Shown piece after piece: positions 47,647 through 57,258 of a DNA stretch of 64,000 nt. Below the pieces are notes generated by a model. The model did no database searches and was not told the origin of the DNA. It saw only the letters and a list, made by a program, of their open reading frames with translations. The DNA comes from Acidobacteriota bacterium (GTDB lineage Bacteria > Acidobacteriota > Vicinamibacteria > Vicinamibacterales > SCN-69-37). The position numbers and the translations under genes were made by a program. The stretch spans positions 434,001-498,000 of the forward strand of contig JADJUS010000003.1 of the NCBI GenBank assembly GCA_016716905.1, read 5' to 3'. Within the stretch, counting starts at the first letter, position 1. Each line of letters opens with the position of its first letter.

Positions 47647-48284
47647 CAGCCGAACAAATTCGTCGAGGTGGGGACCCGGCGGCCGCAATCGATCTCTGTC
47701 GCGACGCGCTGGCGCGATTTCCGGGCCATCTCTCAGCCCGGGTGACACTGGGGTGGGCGCTGCTGGACCTGGGGCGGCTCCAGGAAGCTCGTGAAGAGTT
47801 CCAGATCGTCCGGCAATCCGCGCCCGACAATTTCGCCGCCATTCGCGGGCTGGCGCAGTTGCACGTCCTTGAAGAGAACGACAACAGCTACACCCCGGAC
47901 ATGGATGCGGCGCAGGAACCGTCTGCGCCGGCAGCCATAACGCCATCGGCGGCGCCGAAACTGGCCGCGGCTCCCGTCGCCCCGGTCGAACCGGTCGCGG
48001 CCCTGGTCCCGCCGGCGCCGCAACCGGCGGCGCCCGAGCCGTCGGCACCCGAGCCGTCGGTTCCGGAACCAGCCGCCCCTGAACCGATCGCCGCTGTGCC
48101 AGTGGCCCCTGCGCCGCCGCCAGCGCCCGTGGTGGCTCCTGTCGCAGCGGTCCCTCCGATGGCTGCGGTGGCCCCGCCGGCACCGCAACCGGTGGCCGCG
48201 GCACACGTCCCGTCCCCATCGCCGCTGGTGATGCGTCTTGAATCGTGGCTGTCGCGGGTCGAGCAACTTCGGGCCGCGGTCTGA
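47643..48284 (+). CDS. TPR protein with long Pro/Ala-rich tail
   Basis: A 213-residue protein. GTG at 47643 overlaps the PKD gene stop (GTGA). The first about 80 residues are TPR-like (DPAAAIDLCRDALARFPGHL, LGWALLDLGRLQEAREEF). Then comes a long linker of PAAPEPSAPEPS type, and a short helix (MRLESWLSRVEQLRAAV). Likely a cytoplasmic adaptor of the pilus cluster, but function is not known. Confidence 0.8.
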   Translation: MTAEQIRRGGDPAAAIDLCRDALARFPGHLSARVTLGWALLDLGRLQEAREEFQIVRQSAPDNFAAIRGLAQLHVLEENDNSYTPDMDAAQEPSAPAAITPSAAPKLAAAPVAPVEPVAALVPPAPQPAAPEPSAPEPSVPEPAAPEPIAAVPVAPAPPPAPVVAPVAAVPPMAAVAPPAPQPVAAAHVPSPSPLVMRLESWLSRVEQLRAAV

Positions 48285-48300
48285 CACAATCTCTCGTTGA

Positions 48301-49404
48301 GTGGTTGATTCCCGTCCCGACTGGCCGGCCCGACTGGCCGCGCTTCGACGCCAATGGCAGGCCGACGGCACCGTGTGCGTCGTGTCGTCGCCCACCAACA
48401 TCGCCTATCTGACCGGATTCCATGGGTCGGCCGGGCTGTTCGTCCAAAGCGGGGGCGGGGACTGGCTGGTCCTTGATGGCCGGTACACCACCGTCGCGAC
48501 GGAGGCAGGCGCGAGGGGCGACCTGGCGCCGGTCTCGGTGGTCACCACCGAGACTACCTATGAAGCCGCGCTTGCCAGGGTGATTGCCGGCACCGGCGCC
48601 ACGCGCATCATTTTTGAGGCCGATCACGTTACGGTGTCGCTGCTGAAGCGATGGCAGGTCGCGGTTCCCGGGGAGTTTCAAGATCACGCCGGTCTGGTGG
48701 AACCCCTCCGGCTCATCAAGGACGCCCACGAGATTGCGGTGTTCCGGCGAGCGGGCGCCGCGTTGGCCGGAGTGGCCGCGAGGTTGGGGGAGTGGGTCAG
48801 GGAGGGCCGGTCCGAGCGGCAGGTGGCGGCCGAGATCGACCTCGGCCTGCACCGGGCCGGTTTCACCAAGCCGGCCTTCGACACGATTGTCGCGTCGGGC
48901 CCGAATTCGGCCCATCCGCACGCCCATCCAGGCGATCGCTGCCTGAGTCCCGGCGACCTGGTGGTGCTGGACTTCGGCGGGGTCTTGGACGGATACTGCG
49001 TGGACTTGACCCGGATGGCGGCGGTGGGCCGGCCCGGGGACGAAGCTGCCGGCATCTTTCGCGCGGTGCGGAGGGCGCAGCAGGCAGCGTTGGACGTAAT
49101 GTGCGCTGGTGTCGCCACCGGCGCGGTTGATTGGGCCGCTCGCCAGGTTCTTGACGCAGAAGGACTTGGAGCGGCATTTGTTCATGGGACCGGCCATGGG
49201 CTCGGACTTGAGGTACATGAGGCGCCGCGACTATCGCGCCTCTCGCCTCCCGACGAGCTCCTCCGGGCCGGAATGGTCTGCACCGTCGAACCCGGCGCCT
49301 ATGTGCCCGGAGTTGGTGGGGCACGGCTGGAGGACGATGTGCTCGTGACCGATACGGGCATTGAAGTCCTCACGGCGGGACCACGCGACTTGCTGACTGT
49401 TTGA
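48301..49404 (+). CDS. M24-family Xaa-Pro peptidase
   Basis: A 367-residue metallopeptidase of the pita-bread fold. A creatinase N-domain is followed by the catalytic domain with metal ligands in VLDFGGVLDGYCVDLTRM (two Asp), HGTGHGLGLEVHEAP (His), CTVEPGAYVPG (Glu) and LEDDVLVTD (Glu). It removes N-terminal residues before proline. GTG start at 48301. It sits 4 bp before accB. Confidence 0.92.
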   Translation: MVDSRPDWPARLAALRRQWQADGTVCVVSSPTNIAYLTGFHGSAGLFVQSGGGDWLVLDGRYTTVATEAGARGDLAPVSVVTTETTYEAALARVIAGTGATRIIFEADHVTVSLLKRWQVAVPGEFQDHAGLVEPLRLIKDAHEIAVFRRAGAALAGVAARLGEWVREGRSERQVAAEIDLGLHRAGFTKPAFDTIVASGPNSAHPHAHPGDRCLSPGDLVVLDFGGVLDGYCVDLTRMAAVGRPGDEAAGIFRAVRRAQQAALDVMCAGVATGAVDWAARQVLDAEGLGAAFVHGTGHGLGLEVHEAPRLSRLSPPDELLRAGMVCTVEPGAYVPGVGGARLEDDVLVTDTGIEVLTAGPRDLLTV

Positions 49405-49408
49405 TGTT

Positions 49409-49882
49409 ATGAACCTCGACGCCCTCAAAGACATTCTGAACCTGGTTCGCGAGCATGAGCTTGCGGAATTCGAAATGGAGCACGACGGCCTCAAGGTCCG
49501 CATTCGCAAGGCGGGCCGTGAGTACGTGGTGACCCAGGCGGCGCCCGCTGCGGCACCCGCACCCCTCGCGCCTGTCGCGCCGATCGCCACGGCCGCGCCG
49601 GCGGCCGTCGCTCCACCCCCAGCGGTGGACGCCGGTGTGCCGCTGGCCGTCATCAAGGCGCCCATCGTGGGCACCTTGTACCGGTCGGCCGAGCCCGGCG
49701 CCAAGCCGTTTGTCGAAGTCGGGTCGATCGTCAAGAAGGGCCAGGTGCTCTGCATCATCGAAGCGATGAAGCTGATGAACGAAATCGAATGTGAATGTGA
49801 CGGCGAAATTGCCGCGGCTTACGTGGACAACGGCCAGCCGGTGCAGTTCGGCGACCGGATCTTTGCCGTGAAGGTGAGCTGA
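49409..49882 (+). CDS. accB: Biotin carboxyl carrier protein of acetyl-CoA carboxylase
   Basis: A 157-residue BCCP. A short N-domain, a Pro/Ala-rich linker ([20 protein letters not shown]), and the biotinyl domain with the lysine in [11 protein letters not shown]. Partner of accC immediately downstream (5 bp), forming malonyl-CoA for fatty-acid synthesis. Confidence 0.97.
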   Translation: MNLDALKDILNLVREHELAEFEMEHDGLKVRIRKAGREYVVTQAAPAAAPAPLAPVAPIATAAPAAVAPPPAVDAGVPLAVIKAPIVGTLYRSAEPGAKPFVEVGSIVKKGQVLCIIEAMKLMNEIECECDGEIAAAYVDNGQPVQFGDRIFAVKVS

Positions 49883-49887
49883 ACCGC

Positions 49888-51264
49888 GTGTTCAACAAGA
49901 TCCTGATCGCGAATCGTGGGGAGATTGCGCTCCGCATCATCTGCGCGTGTCGCGAGATGGGCATCAAGACCGTCGCCGTCTATTCCCAGGCCGACGAACA
50001 TTCCCTGCACGTGCGGTTTGCCGACGAAGACGTCTGCATCGGGCCGGCCCGCAGCGCCGATTCCTATCTGAGTGTGCCGGCGATCATCAGCGCGGCGGAA
50101 ATCACCGGCGCTGACGCCATTCATCCCGGCTACGGGTTCCTCTCCGAGAGCGCGTATCTCGCCGAAGTGTGCGAAGCGTGCCACATCAAGTTCATCGGGC
50201 CCGACCCGAACGTCATCCGGTTGCTTGGCGACAAGGCGCGCGCCCGGCGTGCGATGAAAAAAGCCGGCGTGCCGATTCTGCCGGGCAGCGACGGCCCGGT
50301 GCAGGGCGAGGAAGAAGCGATCAAGATCGCCAAGGACCTCGGCTTTCCACTCATCATCAAGGCCGTGGCCGGCGGGGGCGGTCGAGGCATGCGCATCGTG
50401 CGCAACGCCGAGGAACTGCCCAAAAACGTCAAGACCGCCATGCGTGAAGCCGAGGCCGCGTTTGGCCTGGGTGATGTCTACCTCGAACGGTACGTGGAGG
50501 CGCCGCGCCACATCGAAATCCAGGTCATGGGCGACCATCACGGCAACGTGGTGCATCTGGGCGAACGTGAGTGTTCGGTGCAGCGCCGGCACCAGAAGCT
50601 GATCGAAGAAGCACCCTCGGCCGCGCTCACCGACAAGCAGCGCAAGAAGCTGGGCGCCACGGTTGTGGAGGCCGCCCGCGCGGTGCAGTACAGCAATGCG
50701 GGCACGTTTGAGTTCCTGCTCGACGCCACCGGCAACTTCTATTTCCTCGAAGTCAACACCCGCCTGCAGGTGGAACATCCGGTGACCGAGTTCGTGACCG
50801 GGATCGACATCGTGAAGGAACAGATTCGGGTGGCGGCAGGGCAGCGCCTCTCGGTGCGGCAGAGCGACATCGAGTTTCGCGGACACGCGATCGAGTGCCG
50901 CGTGAACGCCGAAGATCCGGTGACGTTTACGCCCAGCCCCGGACTCATCACGGCCTACAGCGTGCCCGGCGGCCCCGGTGTGCGCGTGGATTCGTTCGTG
51001 CACTCCGATTGCACCGTGTCGCCGTACTACGACTCGCTCATCGCAAAAATCATCACGTATGGCCGCGATCGCAATGAGGCCATCGCGCGCATGAAGCGCA
51101 CGCTTGAGATGACGGTGATCGAGGGCATCAAGACATCGATCCCGCTCCATCTCAAGATCCTCAACGACCCCGACTTCGTGGCCGCGCGGATCAACACGAG
51201 CTTCATGGAGCGCTTCATGCCGGACAAAACGGCGGGAAAAGGCAAGCTCGCCGAAAGCGCGTGA
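49888..51264 (+). CDS. accC: Acetyl-CoA carboxylase biotin carboxylase
   Basis: A 458-residue ATP-grasp enzyme. [28 protein letters not shown] (ATP loop), and [14 protein letters not shown] are standard. GTG start at 49888. Its stop overlaps the thiE start by 4 bases, so they are coupled. Confidence 0.97.
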   Translation: MFNKILIANRGEIALRIICACREMGIKTVAVYSQADEHSLHVRFADEDVCIGPARSADSYLSVPAIISAAEITGADAIHPGYGFLSESAYLAEVCEACHIKFIGPDPNVIRLLGDKARARRAMKKAGVPILPGSDGPVQGEEEAIKIAKDLGFPLIIKAVAGGGGRGMRIVRNAEELPKNVKTAMREAEAAFGLGDVYLERYVEAPRHIEIQVMGDHHGNVVHLGERECSVQRRHQKLIEEAPSAALTDKQRKKLGATVVEAARAVQYSNAGTFEFLLDATGNFYFLEVNTRLQVEHPVTEFVTGIDIVKEQIRVAAGQRLSVRQSDIEFRGHAIECRVNAEDPVTFTPSPGLITAYSVPGGPGVRVDSFVHSDCTVSPYYDSLIAKIITYGRDRNEAIARMKRTLEMTVIEGIKTSIPLHLKILNDPDFVAARINTSFMERFMPDKTAGKGKLAESA

Positions 51265-51956
51265 GGGGGCTCTACGCCATCCTCGACTGTGACGCAGTTG
51301 CCGCTCGCGGCTGGGCGCCGGCCGACGTCTGTCGTGCCTGGCTCACCGCCGGCGTGCGCCTGATTCAGCTGCGCGCCAAGTCTGCGCGGTTCGGCGCGTT
51401 CCTTGACGTGGCCGACGATATCGCGCCGCTGTGCCGTGAGGCCGGCGCCACACTCTTCATCAATGACCGCGCTGATGTCGCCGTCCTCTGCGGTGCCGAC
51501 GGCGTCCACGTCGGGCAGGACGACCTCGCGCCGGCTGATGCCCACCGTGTCTTCGAAAACGGGGCACTGGGACTCCCTTTCTCCGGAAACGTAGCGCGGC
51601 CTGTTCCTCAAGGCCGAGGCCTTGTGGGTCTCTCCACCCACACTGATGCCCAGATTGCGGCGGCGGTGAGTCAGCCGATCTCTTACCTGGCGATCGGTCC
51701 GGTGTTCGGCACCGGGTCGAAAGACACGGGGTATGGCGCGGTGGGATTGGCTCAGGTTGAGCGCGCCGCCGTGGCCGCGCGAGCCGCCGGCCTGCCACTG
51801 GTGGCCATCGGCGGCATCACCCTCGACCGCGCCCCGGCCGTGTGGGCCGCGGGTGCCGATGCGGTGGCTGTCATCGCCGATTTGCTCCCCGCAGAGCGAG
51901 CCGGGCTCGAAGCTCGGGCGCGGGATTGGTTGCGCGCCGGGCCGGGTCGCCTATAA
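51261..51956 (+). CDS. thiE: Thiamine phosphate synthase with repeat-encoded insert
   Basis: A 231-residue TIM-barrel enzyme joining HMP-PP and thiazole phosphate. [53 protein letters not shown] and VAIGGIT are the family motifs. Between GVHVGQDDL and GLSTHT there are about 15-20 extra residues (ending [14 protein letters not shown]), encoded by a complete REP-like element read in frame. The rest is intact, so the enzyme is probably still active. GTG start overlaps accC. Confidence 0.92.
   Translation: MRGLYAILDCDAVAARGWAPADVCRAWLTAGVRLIQLRAKSARFGAFLDVADDIAPLCREAGATLFINDRADVAVLCGADGVHVGQDDLAPADAHRVFENGALGLPFSGNVARPVPQGRGLVGLSTHTDAQIAAAVSQPISYLAIGPVFGTGSKDTGYGAVGLAQVERAAVAARAAGLPLVAIGGITLDRAPAVWAAGADAVAVIADLLPAERAGLEARARDWLRAGPGRL
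51590..51619. repeat. REP-like hairpin inside thiE
   Basis: CGTAGCGCGGCCTGTTCCTCAAGGCCGAGG: a family D element translated as [11 protein letters not shown] within thiE. The right arm has diverged slightly from the canonical copy but the hairpin still forms. Confidence 0.85.
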
Positions 51957-51992
51957 TGACCGGGCCACGAGCCTGTTTGCGGACCTTACAAC

Positions 51993-53684
51993 ATGGATTC
52001 AAACCTCCTCAGAACCAAGTCGATTGAACAACTTGTCGGAGACGTCGAGCACGGGTCAAAGGCGCTCAAGCGCAGCCTGAGCGCGTGGGACCTGACGTTG
52101 CTGGGTATCGGCGCCATCATCGGCACCGGCATCTTCGTCCTCACCGGCACGGCAGCGGCCAATCAGGCGGGACCCTCCATCATGGTCTCGTATCTGGCCG
52201 CGGGTCTCGCCTGCGGCTTCGCCGCCCTGTGTTACGCCGAGTTCGCATCGATGATCCCCATTGCCGGCAGCGCGTATACCTACGCTTATGCCACATTGGG
52301 CGAGCTGGTGGCCTGGATGATCGGCTGGGACCTCATCCTCGAATACGCCGTGGGCTCGATGACCGTCGCCATCGGCTGGAGCGGCTACATGCAGAAGCTG
52401 CTCTCGGGCGCCGGCATTCACCTGCCGGTCTGGATGAGCGCGGCGCCGGGCACGCTTGACGCCAACGGCGTCTCGATTGGCGCACTCATCAACCTGCCGG
52501 CCGTGCTCATCGTGCTGGCGATCACCGCGCTCCTGGTGGTCGGTGTGCAGGCCACGGCCCGCGCCAACGCCATCATGGTGAGCATCAAGCTCGTCGCGAT
52601 TGTCTTTTTCATCGCGGTCGGCGCCACCTACGTCAAGCCCGAGAACTGGGAGCCGTTTTTCGCCTACGGCTGGCAGGGCACCATGGCGGCCGCGGCGGTC
52701 GTGTTTTTCGCCTACATCGGCTTTGACGCCGTTTCGACCACGGCTGAAGAAGCCAAGAACCCCCAGCGTGACCTGCCCATCGGCATCCTGTCGTCACTGG
52801 TGGTCTGCACGGTGTTGTACCTGGCAGTGGCGGCCGTGTTGACCGGCATCGTGCCGGTGGTGGAGAGCAAGACCGACGCCGCGTTCCTGAACGCGCCTGT
52901 CGCGTTTGCCCTGAGCCTCATCGGCCAGGACTGGGCGGCCTATCTCGTCTCGGCCGGCGCCGTCGCCGGCATCACGTCGGTGCTGCTCGTCATGCTGCTG
53001 AGCCAGCCGCGCATCTTCTTCGCGATGAGCCGCGATCGCCTGCTGCCGCCGGGCGTCAGCGTCGTGCATCCGAAGTACGGCACGCCGTACATCACGACGA
53101 TCATCACCGGTGTCGTCGTGGCTATCGTTGCCGGGTTCACGCAGATTCAGACCGTGGGCGAGATGACCAGCATCGGTACGCTGTTCGCCTTTGTCGTCGT
53201 GTGCGCGGCGGTCCTGATCCTGCGTCGCACGCGGCCTGAGGCCAAGCGGCCGTTCCGCGTGCCCGGTGGCGGCGTGTTGCCGGTGCTGGGCATCGTCTCG
53301 TGTTTCTATCTGATGTTGAGCCTGCCCGTGGTCACCTGGGTGCGGTTCCTGGTGTGGCTGGACCTCGGCCTGATCATCTATTGGGTGTACGGCCGGACCC
53401 ACAGCACACTCGCCAATGCGGCCGAGCAGGCGAAGCGCACGGGGATGCAGGCGCTGGCAAACTTCATCACCGCGTTCGGCGCCCTCGCGCTGTTCAACGG
53501 TTTTGCCATGGCCATCCTCGGGTTCTTCACCGAGTGGGGCATCACCAATGAGACCACCGCCAAGTGGCATGAGATTGGTGTGACCCACGAACAGGCCGAC
53601 ATCTTCGGCCTCCAGGTCCTCGGTGTGTCGCTCGTGGTCTTCATCATCGGCCGCGTGTTGTCGAAGACCTCCGGCGAGAAGTAA
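51993..53684 (+). CDS. APC-family amino-acid permease
   Basis: A 563-residue inner-membrane transporter. It has the signature GIGAIIGTGIFVLTG at TM1, YAEFASMIPIAGSAYTYAYATLGE, FFAYIGFDAVSTTAEEAKNPQRDLP, and about 12-13 membrane segments. It resembles the cationic amino-acid (CAT/YfnA-like) group. Substrate uncertain. It follows thiE after 36 bp and precedes folD. Confidence 0.92.
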   Translation: MDSNLLRTKSIEQLVGDVEHGSKALKRSLSAWDLTLLGIGAIIGTGIFVLTGTAAANQAGPSIMVSYLAAGLACGFAALCYAEFASMIPIAGSAYTYAYATLGELVAWMIGWDLILEYAVGSMTVAIGWSGYMQKLLSGAGIHLPVWMSAAPGTLDANGVSIGALINLPAVLIVLAITALLVVGVQATARANAIMVSIKLVAIVFFIAVGATYVKPENWEPFFAYGWQGTMAAAAVVFFAYIGFDAVSTTAEEAKNPQRDLPIGILSSLVVCTVLYLAVAAVLTGIVPVVESKTDAAFLNAPVAFALSLIGQDWAAYLVSAGAVAGITSVLLVMLLSQPRIFFAMSRDRLLPPGVSVVHPKYGTPYITTIITGVVVAIVAGFTQIQTVGEMTSIGTLFAFVVVCAAVLILRRTRPEAKRPFRVPGGGVLPVLGIVSCFYLMLSLPVVTWVRFLVWLDLGLIIYWVYGRTHSTLANAAEQAKRTGMQALANFITAFGALALFNGFAMAILGFFTEWGITNETTAKWHEIGVTHEQADIFGLQVLGVSLVVFIIGRVLSKTSGEK

Positions 53685-53689
53685 CCGCG

Positions 53690-54604
53690 GTGTTGCTCGA
53701 CGGTACGCGCGTCGCCGGGGCGATCCGGGCGGAACTCGCGCCGCGCGTCGCTCAGTTCCTGACGGCGCGCGGTCGTCGTCCGGCGTTGCACATCCTGCTC
53801 GTCGGCGACGACCCCGCGTCGCAAATTTACGTGCGCAACAAGGAACGGGCCGGCACCGACGCCGGCCTGCTCGTGGCCGTGCACCGGTTGCCCGCCACGG
53901 CGCCGGTGGATGAGGTGCTGGCGACCGTCCTCCGGCTGAACGCGGACCCCGAGTGCGACGGCATCCTGGTGCAGGCGCCCTTACCCGAGGCCATCGGCAA
54001 ACACGGCACCGAGCAGGTGTTTGATGCGATCGACCCGGCCAAGGATGTGGACGGGTTTCATCCGCACAATGTGGGATTGCTCGTGCAGGGCCGCGCGGCA
54101 CTCAAGCCGTGCACACCGTCCGGGGTGATCGAGTTGCTCGACCGCGAAGGGCAGAGCATTGCCGGAAAACACGCGGTGGTGATCGGCCGATCGGAGATCG
54201 TGGGCAAGCCGATGGCGCTGCTGCTGCTGCAGCGCGACGCCACGGTCACCATCTGTCATTCCAAGACACCTGACCTGGCGGCCACCTGCGCGCGTGCCGA
54301 CATCCTCGTGGCGGCGATCGGCCGCCCCGGCTTCGTCACGCCGGAGTTCGTGAAGCCGGGCGCGGTGGTGATTGATGTGGGGATCAACCGAGTGGACTCG
54401 CGTGACCAGGCCGTGGCGCTCTTCGGCGCCAATCACCCCAGGCTCGGCGGCTTCGACGCCCGCGGCTCGATGGTCGTCGGCGACGTGCACCCCGCGGTCG
54501 CCGACATCGCGTCGGCCATGACCCCGGTGCCCGGCGGCGTCGGGCCGCTCACGATCGCGATGCTGCTCAAGAACACCCTGACCGCCGCTGAAGGCCGCGG
54601 CTGA
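53690..54604 (+). CDS. folD: Bifunctional methylenetetrahydrofolate dehydrogenase/cyclohydrolase
   Basis: A 304-residue enzyme that makes 10-formyl-THF. LHILLVGDDPASQIYVRNKERA with the catalytic Lys, GILVQAPLPE, DPAKDVDGFHPHNVG, VVIGRSEIVGKPMALLLLQ and PVPGGVGPLTIAML match the family. The GTG at 53690 gives the right N-terminus (LLDGTRVAGAI). REP-like elements follow the stop. Confidence 0.95.
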   Translation: MLLDGTRVAGAIRAELAPRVAQFLTARGRRPALHILLVGDDPASQIYVRNKERAGTDAGLLVAVHRLPATAPVDEVLATVLRLNADPECDGILVQAPLPEAIGKHGTEQVFDAIDPAKDVDGFHPHNVGLLVQGRAALKPCTPSGVIELLDREGQSIAGKHAVVIGRSEIVGKPMALLLLQRDATVTICHSKTPDLAATCARADILVAAIGRPGFVTPEFVKPGAVVIDVGINRVDSRDQAVALFGANHPRLGGFDARGSMVVGDVHPAVADIASAMTPVPGGVGPLTIAMLLKNTLTAAEGRG

Positions 54605-54605
54605 T

Positions 54606-54816
54606 CGCGGCCTTGAGACCCAGGCCGCGCTACGAGGAGCGTTAGGTGTCTTTGAGCGTGACGGCGGACGCGCATTTCGTAGGGCGCGCTGAACCCCAAG
54701 CGCGCCGGACACTCGCGGCCTTGAGACCCAGGCCGCGCTACGAGAACCAGGCGTCTTCGAAAACGTAGCGCTGGCTGCTCCGAAAACGTAGCGCGGCCTG
54801 AACCTCAAGGCCGCGG
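54606..54816. repeat. Cluster of REP-like hairpins between folD and coaE
   Basis: At least four family D units: 54606-54636 and 54714-54744 in one orientation, 54787-54816 in the other, and 54679-54706 with a different stem (GGGCGCGCT/AGCGCGCC). A degenerate GTAGCGC piece lies near 54765. They fill the convergent gap and no gene is seen. Confidence 0.85.
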
Positions 54817-54845
54817 AACGCCGAGCGCGTGGGACCCCGCGCTCG

Positions 54846-55463
54846 TTACGACTGCAGCTTCGCCCAAACCGCCTCGGTGTTCTCGGCGGTTTGCTCGAGC
54901 GTCCCGCTCGTATCGATCACATGGTGCGCCTTTGCGACCTTGTCGGCGAGCGGCCCTTGCGCGGCGATGCGGGCGCGGGCGTTGGCTTCGCTCAGGCCGC
55001 CGCGCGCCATGAGGCGGGCGAGCTGTTGTTCAGGTTTGCACGCCGCGACCACGACCACATCGAAGTCGGCCTGGTGGCCGGTCTCGAAGAGCAGCGGAAT
55101 GTCGGCGACGCCGATGGGCGCCTTGAGCGCCGTGAACCATCGCGCGAGGGCCGCATACACGTGCGGGTGGATGATTTTCTCGATGTCCTTGCGCGCCGTC
55201 GGGTCCGCGAAGATGACCGCGCCGAGCGCGGCGCGATTCAGCTGGCCGTTGCGTAGCAGCACGGCTGGGCCGAACCGGCGGACCACGGCGGCGAGTCCGG
55301 GTGAGCCAACCGCCACCGCATCGCGCGCCAGCTGATCGGCGTCAATGATGGGGGCTCCGAGCCTGGCAAACGTCGCCAGGCACAACGACTTGCCTGTGGC
55401 GATGCCGCCGGTGAGCGCAATGCGACGAGCGTGCGAAGACTTCGAGCGCGTTGGTGTTTTCAT
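54846..55463 (-). CDS. coaE: Dephospho-CoA kinase
   Basis: A 205-residue P-loop kinase, last step of CoA synthesis. IALTGGIATGKSLCLATFARLG, IDADQLARDAV and IPLLFETGHQADFD are diagnostic. ATG at 55463 overlaps the lapB stop (ATGA). Confidence 0.95.
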   Translation of the reverse strand: MKTPTRSKSSHARRIALTGGIATGKSLCLATFARLGAPIIDADQLARDAVAVGSPGLAAVVRRFGPAVLLRNGQLNRAALGAVIFADPTARKDIEKIIHPHVYAALARWFTALKAPIGVADIPLLFETGHQADFDVVVVAACKPEQQLARLMARGGLSEANARARIAAQGPLADKVAKAHHVIDTSGTLEQTAENTEAVWAKLQS

Positions 55464-56710
55464 GGCAAAGGGGCTGGCACGTTGGGACCTGAGGGCATTT
55501 CCGACTCGACGTCGCTTGCCGGCGTGATGCGTTCTTCCACAAACGCATCCCACTCATGGCACTGCGGACACTGCCACAACAACTCCGTGCTGCGGTACCG
55601 GCAGCGCGTGCAGACGTGGGGGTCGAGGTAAAACACAGACTGACGGGTGATCTCGATGTAGCGGGCCACGAGCGGGCGGGGCAGGTCCAGCGAGGACAGC
55701 AGCGCCCAGATCGATTGATGAATGGCCAGCGCGTGGGGGTTGTGCTCGAGCGCGCCAAACAGCGACTCGAGCGCGCGTGTCGGCTGGCCCTGCGATACCA
55801 GGTGGCGCGCGAGCGCCGCGCGCGCGCGCCACTCTCGCGGCGCCGCGTCGGTGAGCCGCTCACACAGCGCGATAAACCGATCGGCGCGCCCCTGGCTCAC
55901 ATAGAGCGCCTCCAGGCGCTCGAGCGGCAGGTACGCGCGATCGGGCGAGACGTTGACCGCCGCTTCCCAGATGGCTGCGGCCGCCGCCGCGTCGCCCTGT
56001 TTCAGCCGCGCGTCGCCCAGGCTGAGATAGGCCGGCAGCACGGCCGTGTGCAACTCAATGGCTGCTGTGAATCGCCGGATGGCTTCGGGAATGTCGCTCT
56101 TGGCGAGCGCCTGCAGGCCCAACTCGTGTTCCAGGAACGCGAGGATGGTCTTTGAACGCGTCTGCACGGCGGGATTCGCGATCGCCGCCAGTCGCTGGCG
56201 TGTCGAGTACGCCTCCTGCCACTGGTGCTGTTCTTCCTGCAGCTTCTCAAGGTTGTTGAGCGCCGATTCATTGTCGGGCGCCAGTTTCAGCACCTCGGTG
56301 AACGCTTCGGTGGCGCGATCGACAAACCCGCCGCGCCGATAGTCGAGCCCGAGGCAGAGCAGCACGTTCGCATGCTCCATCTGGCTCAGCCGCGGCCGCT
56401 GCAACAGGGCCTGATGTTCCTGAATCGCACGCCCCACCTGTCCGCGTTCCCGGTACAGGTTGCCCAGCATCAGCCGCAACTCAAGCGCGCCCGGGTCCAG
56501 CTTCGACGCTTCTTCCAGTTCCTCAATCGCCAGGTCCACGCGCCCGGCCACCAGGTAGTTGAGCCCGACGATGAAGTGGGGCGATTGGCGGACGCGCCGC
56601 CGATCCACCCACTGGCCCTCCTGAAGTTTGTAGCGCTCCCACGCCTTGCCCACCGCCAGGCCGACCAGCAGCGCGGTAATCACGAGGATGAGCACAAGTC
56701 CACTGTCCAT
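55460..56710 (-). CDS. lapB: LapB-like LPS assembly regulator
   Basis: A 416-residue TPR protein. N-terminal membrane anchor (VLILVITALLVGLAVGKAWERY), about nine TPR repeats (GLNYLVAGRVDLAIEELEEAS and following), and a rubredoxin-like C-terminal domain with CTRCRYRSTELLWQCPQCHEWDAF (four Cys). This is the layout of LapB/YciM, which controls LpxC turnover. Its location in the Kdo operon supports an LPS role. Confidence 0.93.
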   Translation of the reverse strand: MDSGLVLILVITALLVGLAVGKAWERYKLQEGQWVDRRRVRQSPHFIVGLNYLVAGRVDLAIEELEEASKLDPGALELRLMLGNLYRERGQVGRAIQEHQALLQRPRLSQMEHANVLLCLGLDYRRGGFVDRATEAFTEVLKLAPDNESALNNLEKLQEEQHQWQEAYSTRQRLAAIANPAVQTRSKTILAFLEHELGLQALAKSDIPEAIRRFTAAIELHTAVLPAYLSLGDARLKQGDAAAAAAIWEAAVNVSPDRAYLPLERLEALYVSQGRADRFIALCERLTDAAPREWRARAALARHLVSQGQPTRALESLFGALEHNPHALAIHQSIWALLSSLDLPRPLVARYIEITRQSVFYLDPHVCTRCRYRSTELLWQCPQCHEWDAFVEERITPASDVESEMPSGPNVPAPLP

Positions 56711-56718
56711 GGCAGCGC

Positions 56719-57258
56719 TCACGTGAGGTGGGAGCGCACGAGGGCGTCCCAGCGGTCCTGGCCGCGCAAAATCAACTCGATGAACTCGCGCACTGCGCCA
56801 CGGCCACCCGAGGCCCGCATCACCACGTGCACACGTTCGCGTACTTCCTCGCACGCATCCTGGGGCGCCGCCGACAGACCTGCCAGTTTCAAGACGGGCA
56901 GGTCCACGAGGTCGTCACCCATGTACGCGATCTGTTCCGCCTGCAGCCCTTCCGTGGCCGCCAGCTTCAGGAACGCCGTGCGCTTGTCGGTTTCGCCCTG
57001 GATGACAATCGGAATCTTCAGTTCCTCCGCGCGTTGTGTCGTCGCGTCCGACCCGCGGCCGCTCAGCAACCCAATCCTGAGCCCGGTTCGCTGCGCCCAC
57101 ACGATGGCCGCGCCATCCCGGATGGAAAAGGACTTGTGTTCGTGGCCGGCTCCGGTCACGCCGATCGTGCCGTCGGTCAACACACCGTCCACATCGAACA
57201 ACAGGAGGCGCAGTTGTTGCGATCGGGCTTTGAGCTGGTCATCGGTCAGGGGCATCAC
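56719..57258 (-). CDS. kdsC: Kdo-8-phosphate phosphatase
   Basis: A 179-residue HAD phosphatase. LLLFDVDGVLTDG has the nucleophile Asp, then LLSGRGSD and AYMGDDLVDLPVL with the metal Asp pair. It removes phosphate from Kdo-8-P. Small cap-less HAD of usual length, overlapping kdsD by 4 bases and 8 bp before lapB. Confidence 0.94.
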   Translation of the reverse strand: MMPLTDDQLKARSQQLRLLLFDVDGVLTDGTIGVTGAGHEHKSFSIRDGAAIVWAQRTGLRIGLLSGRGSDATTQRAEELKIPIVIQGETDKRTAFLKLAATEGLQAEQIAYMGDDLVDLPVLKLAGLSAAPQDACEEVRERVHVVMRASGGRGAVREFIELILRGQDRWDALVRSHLT

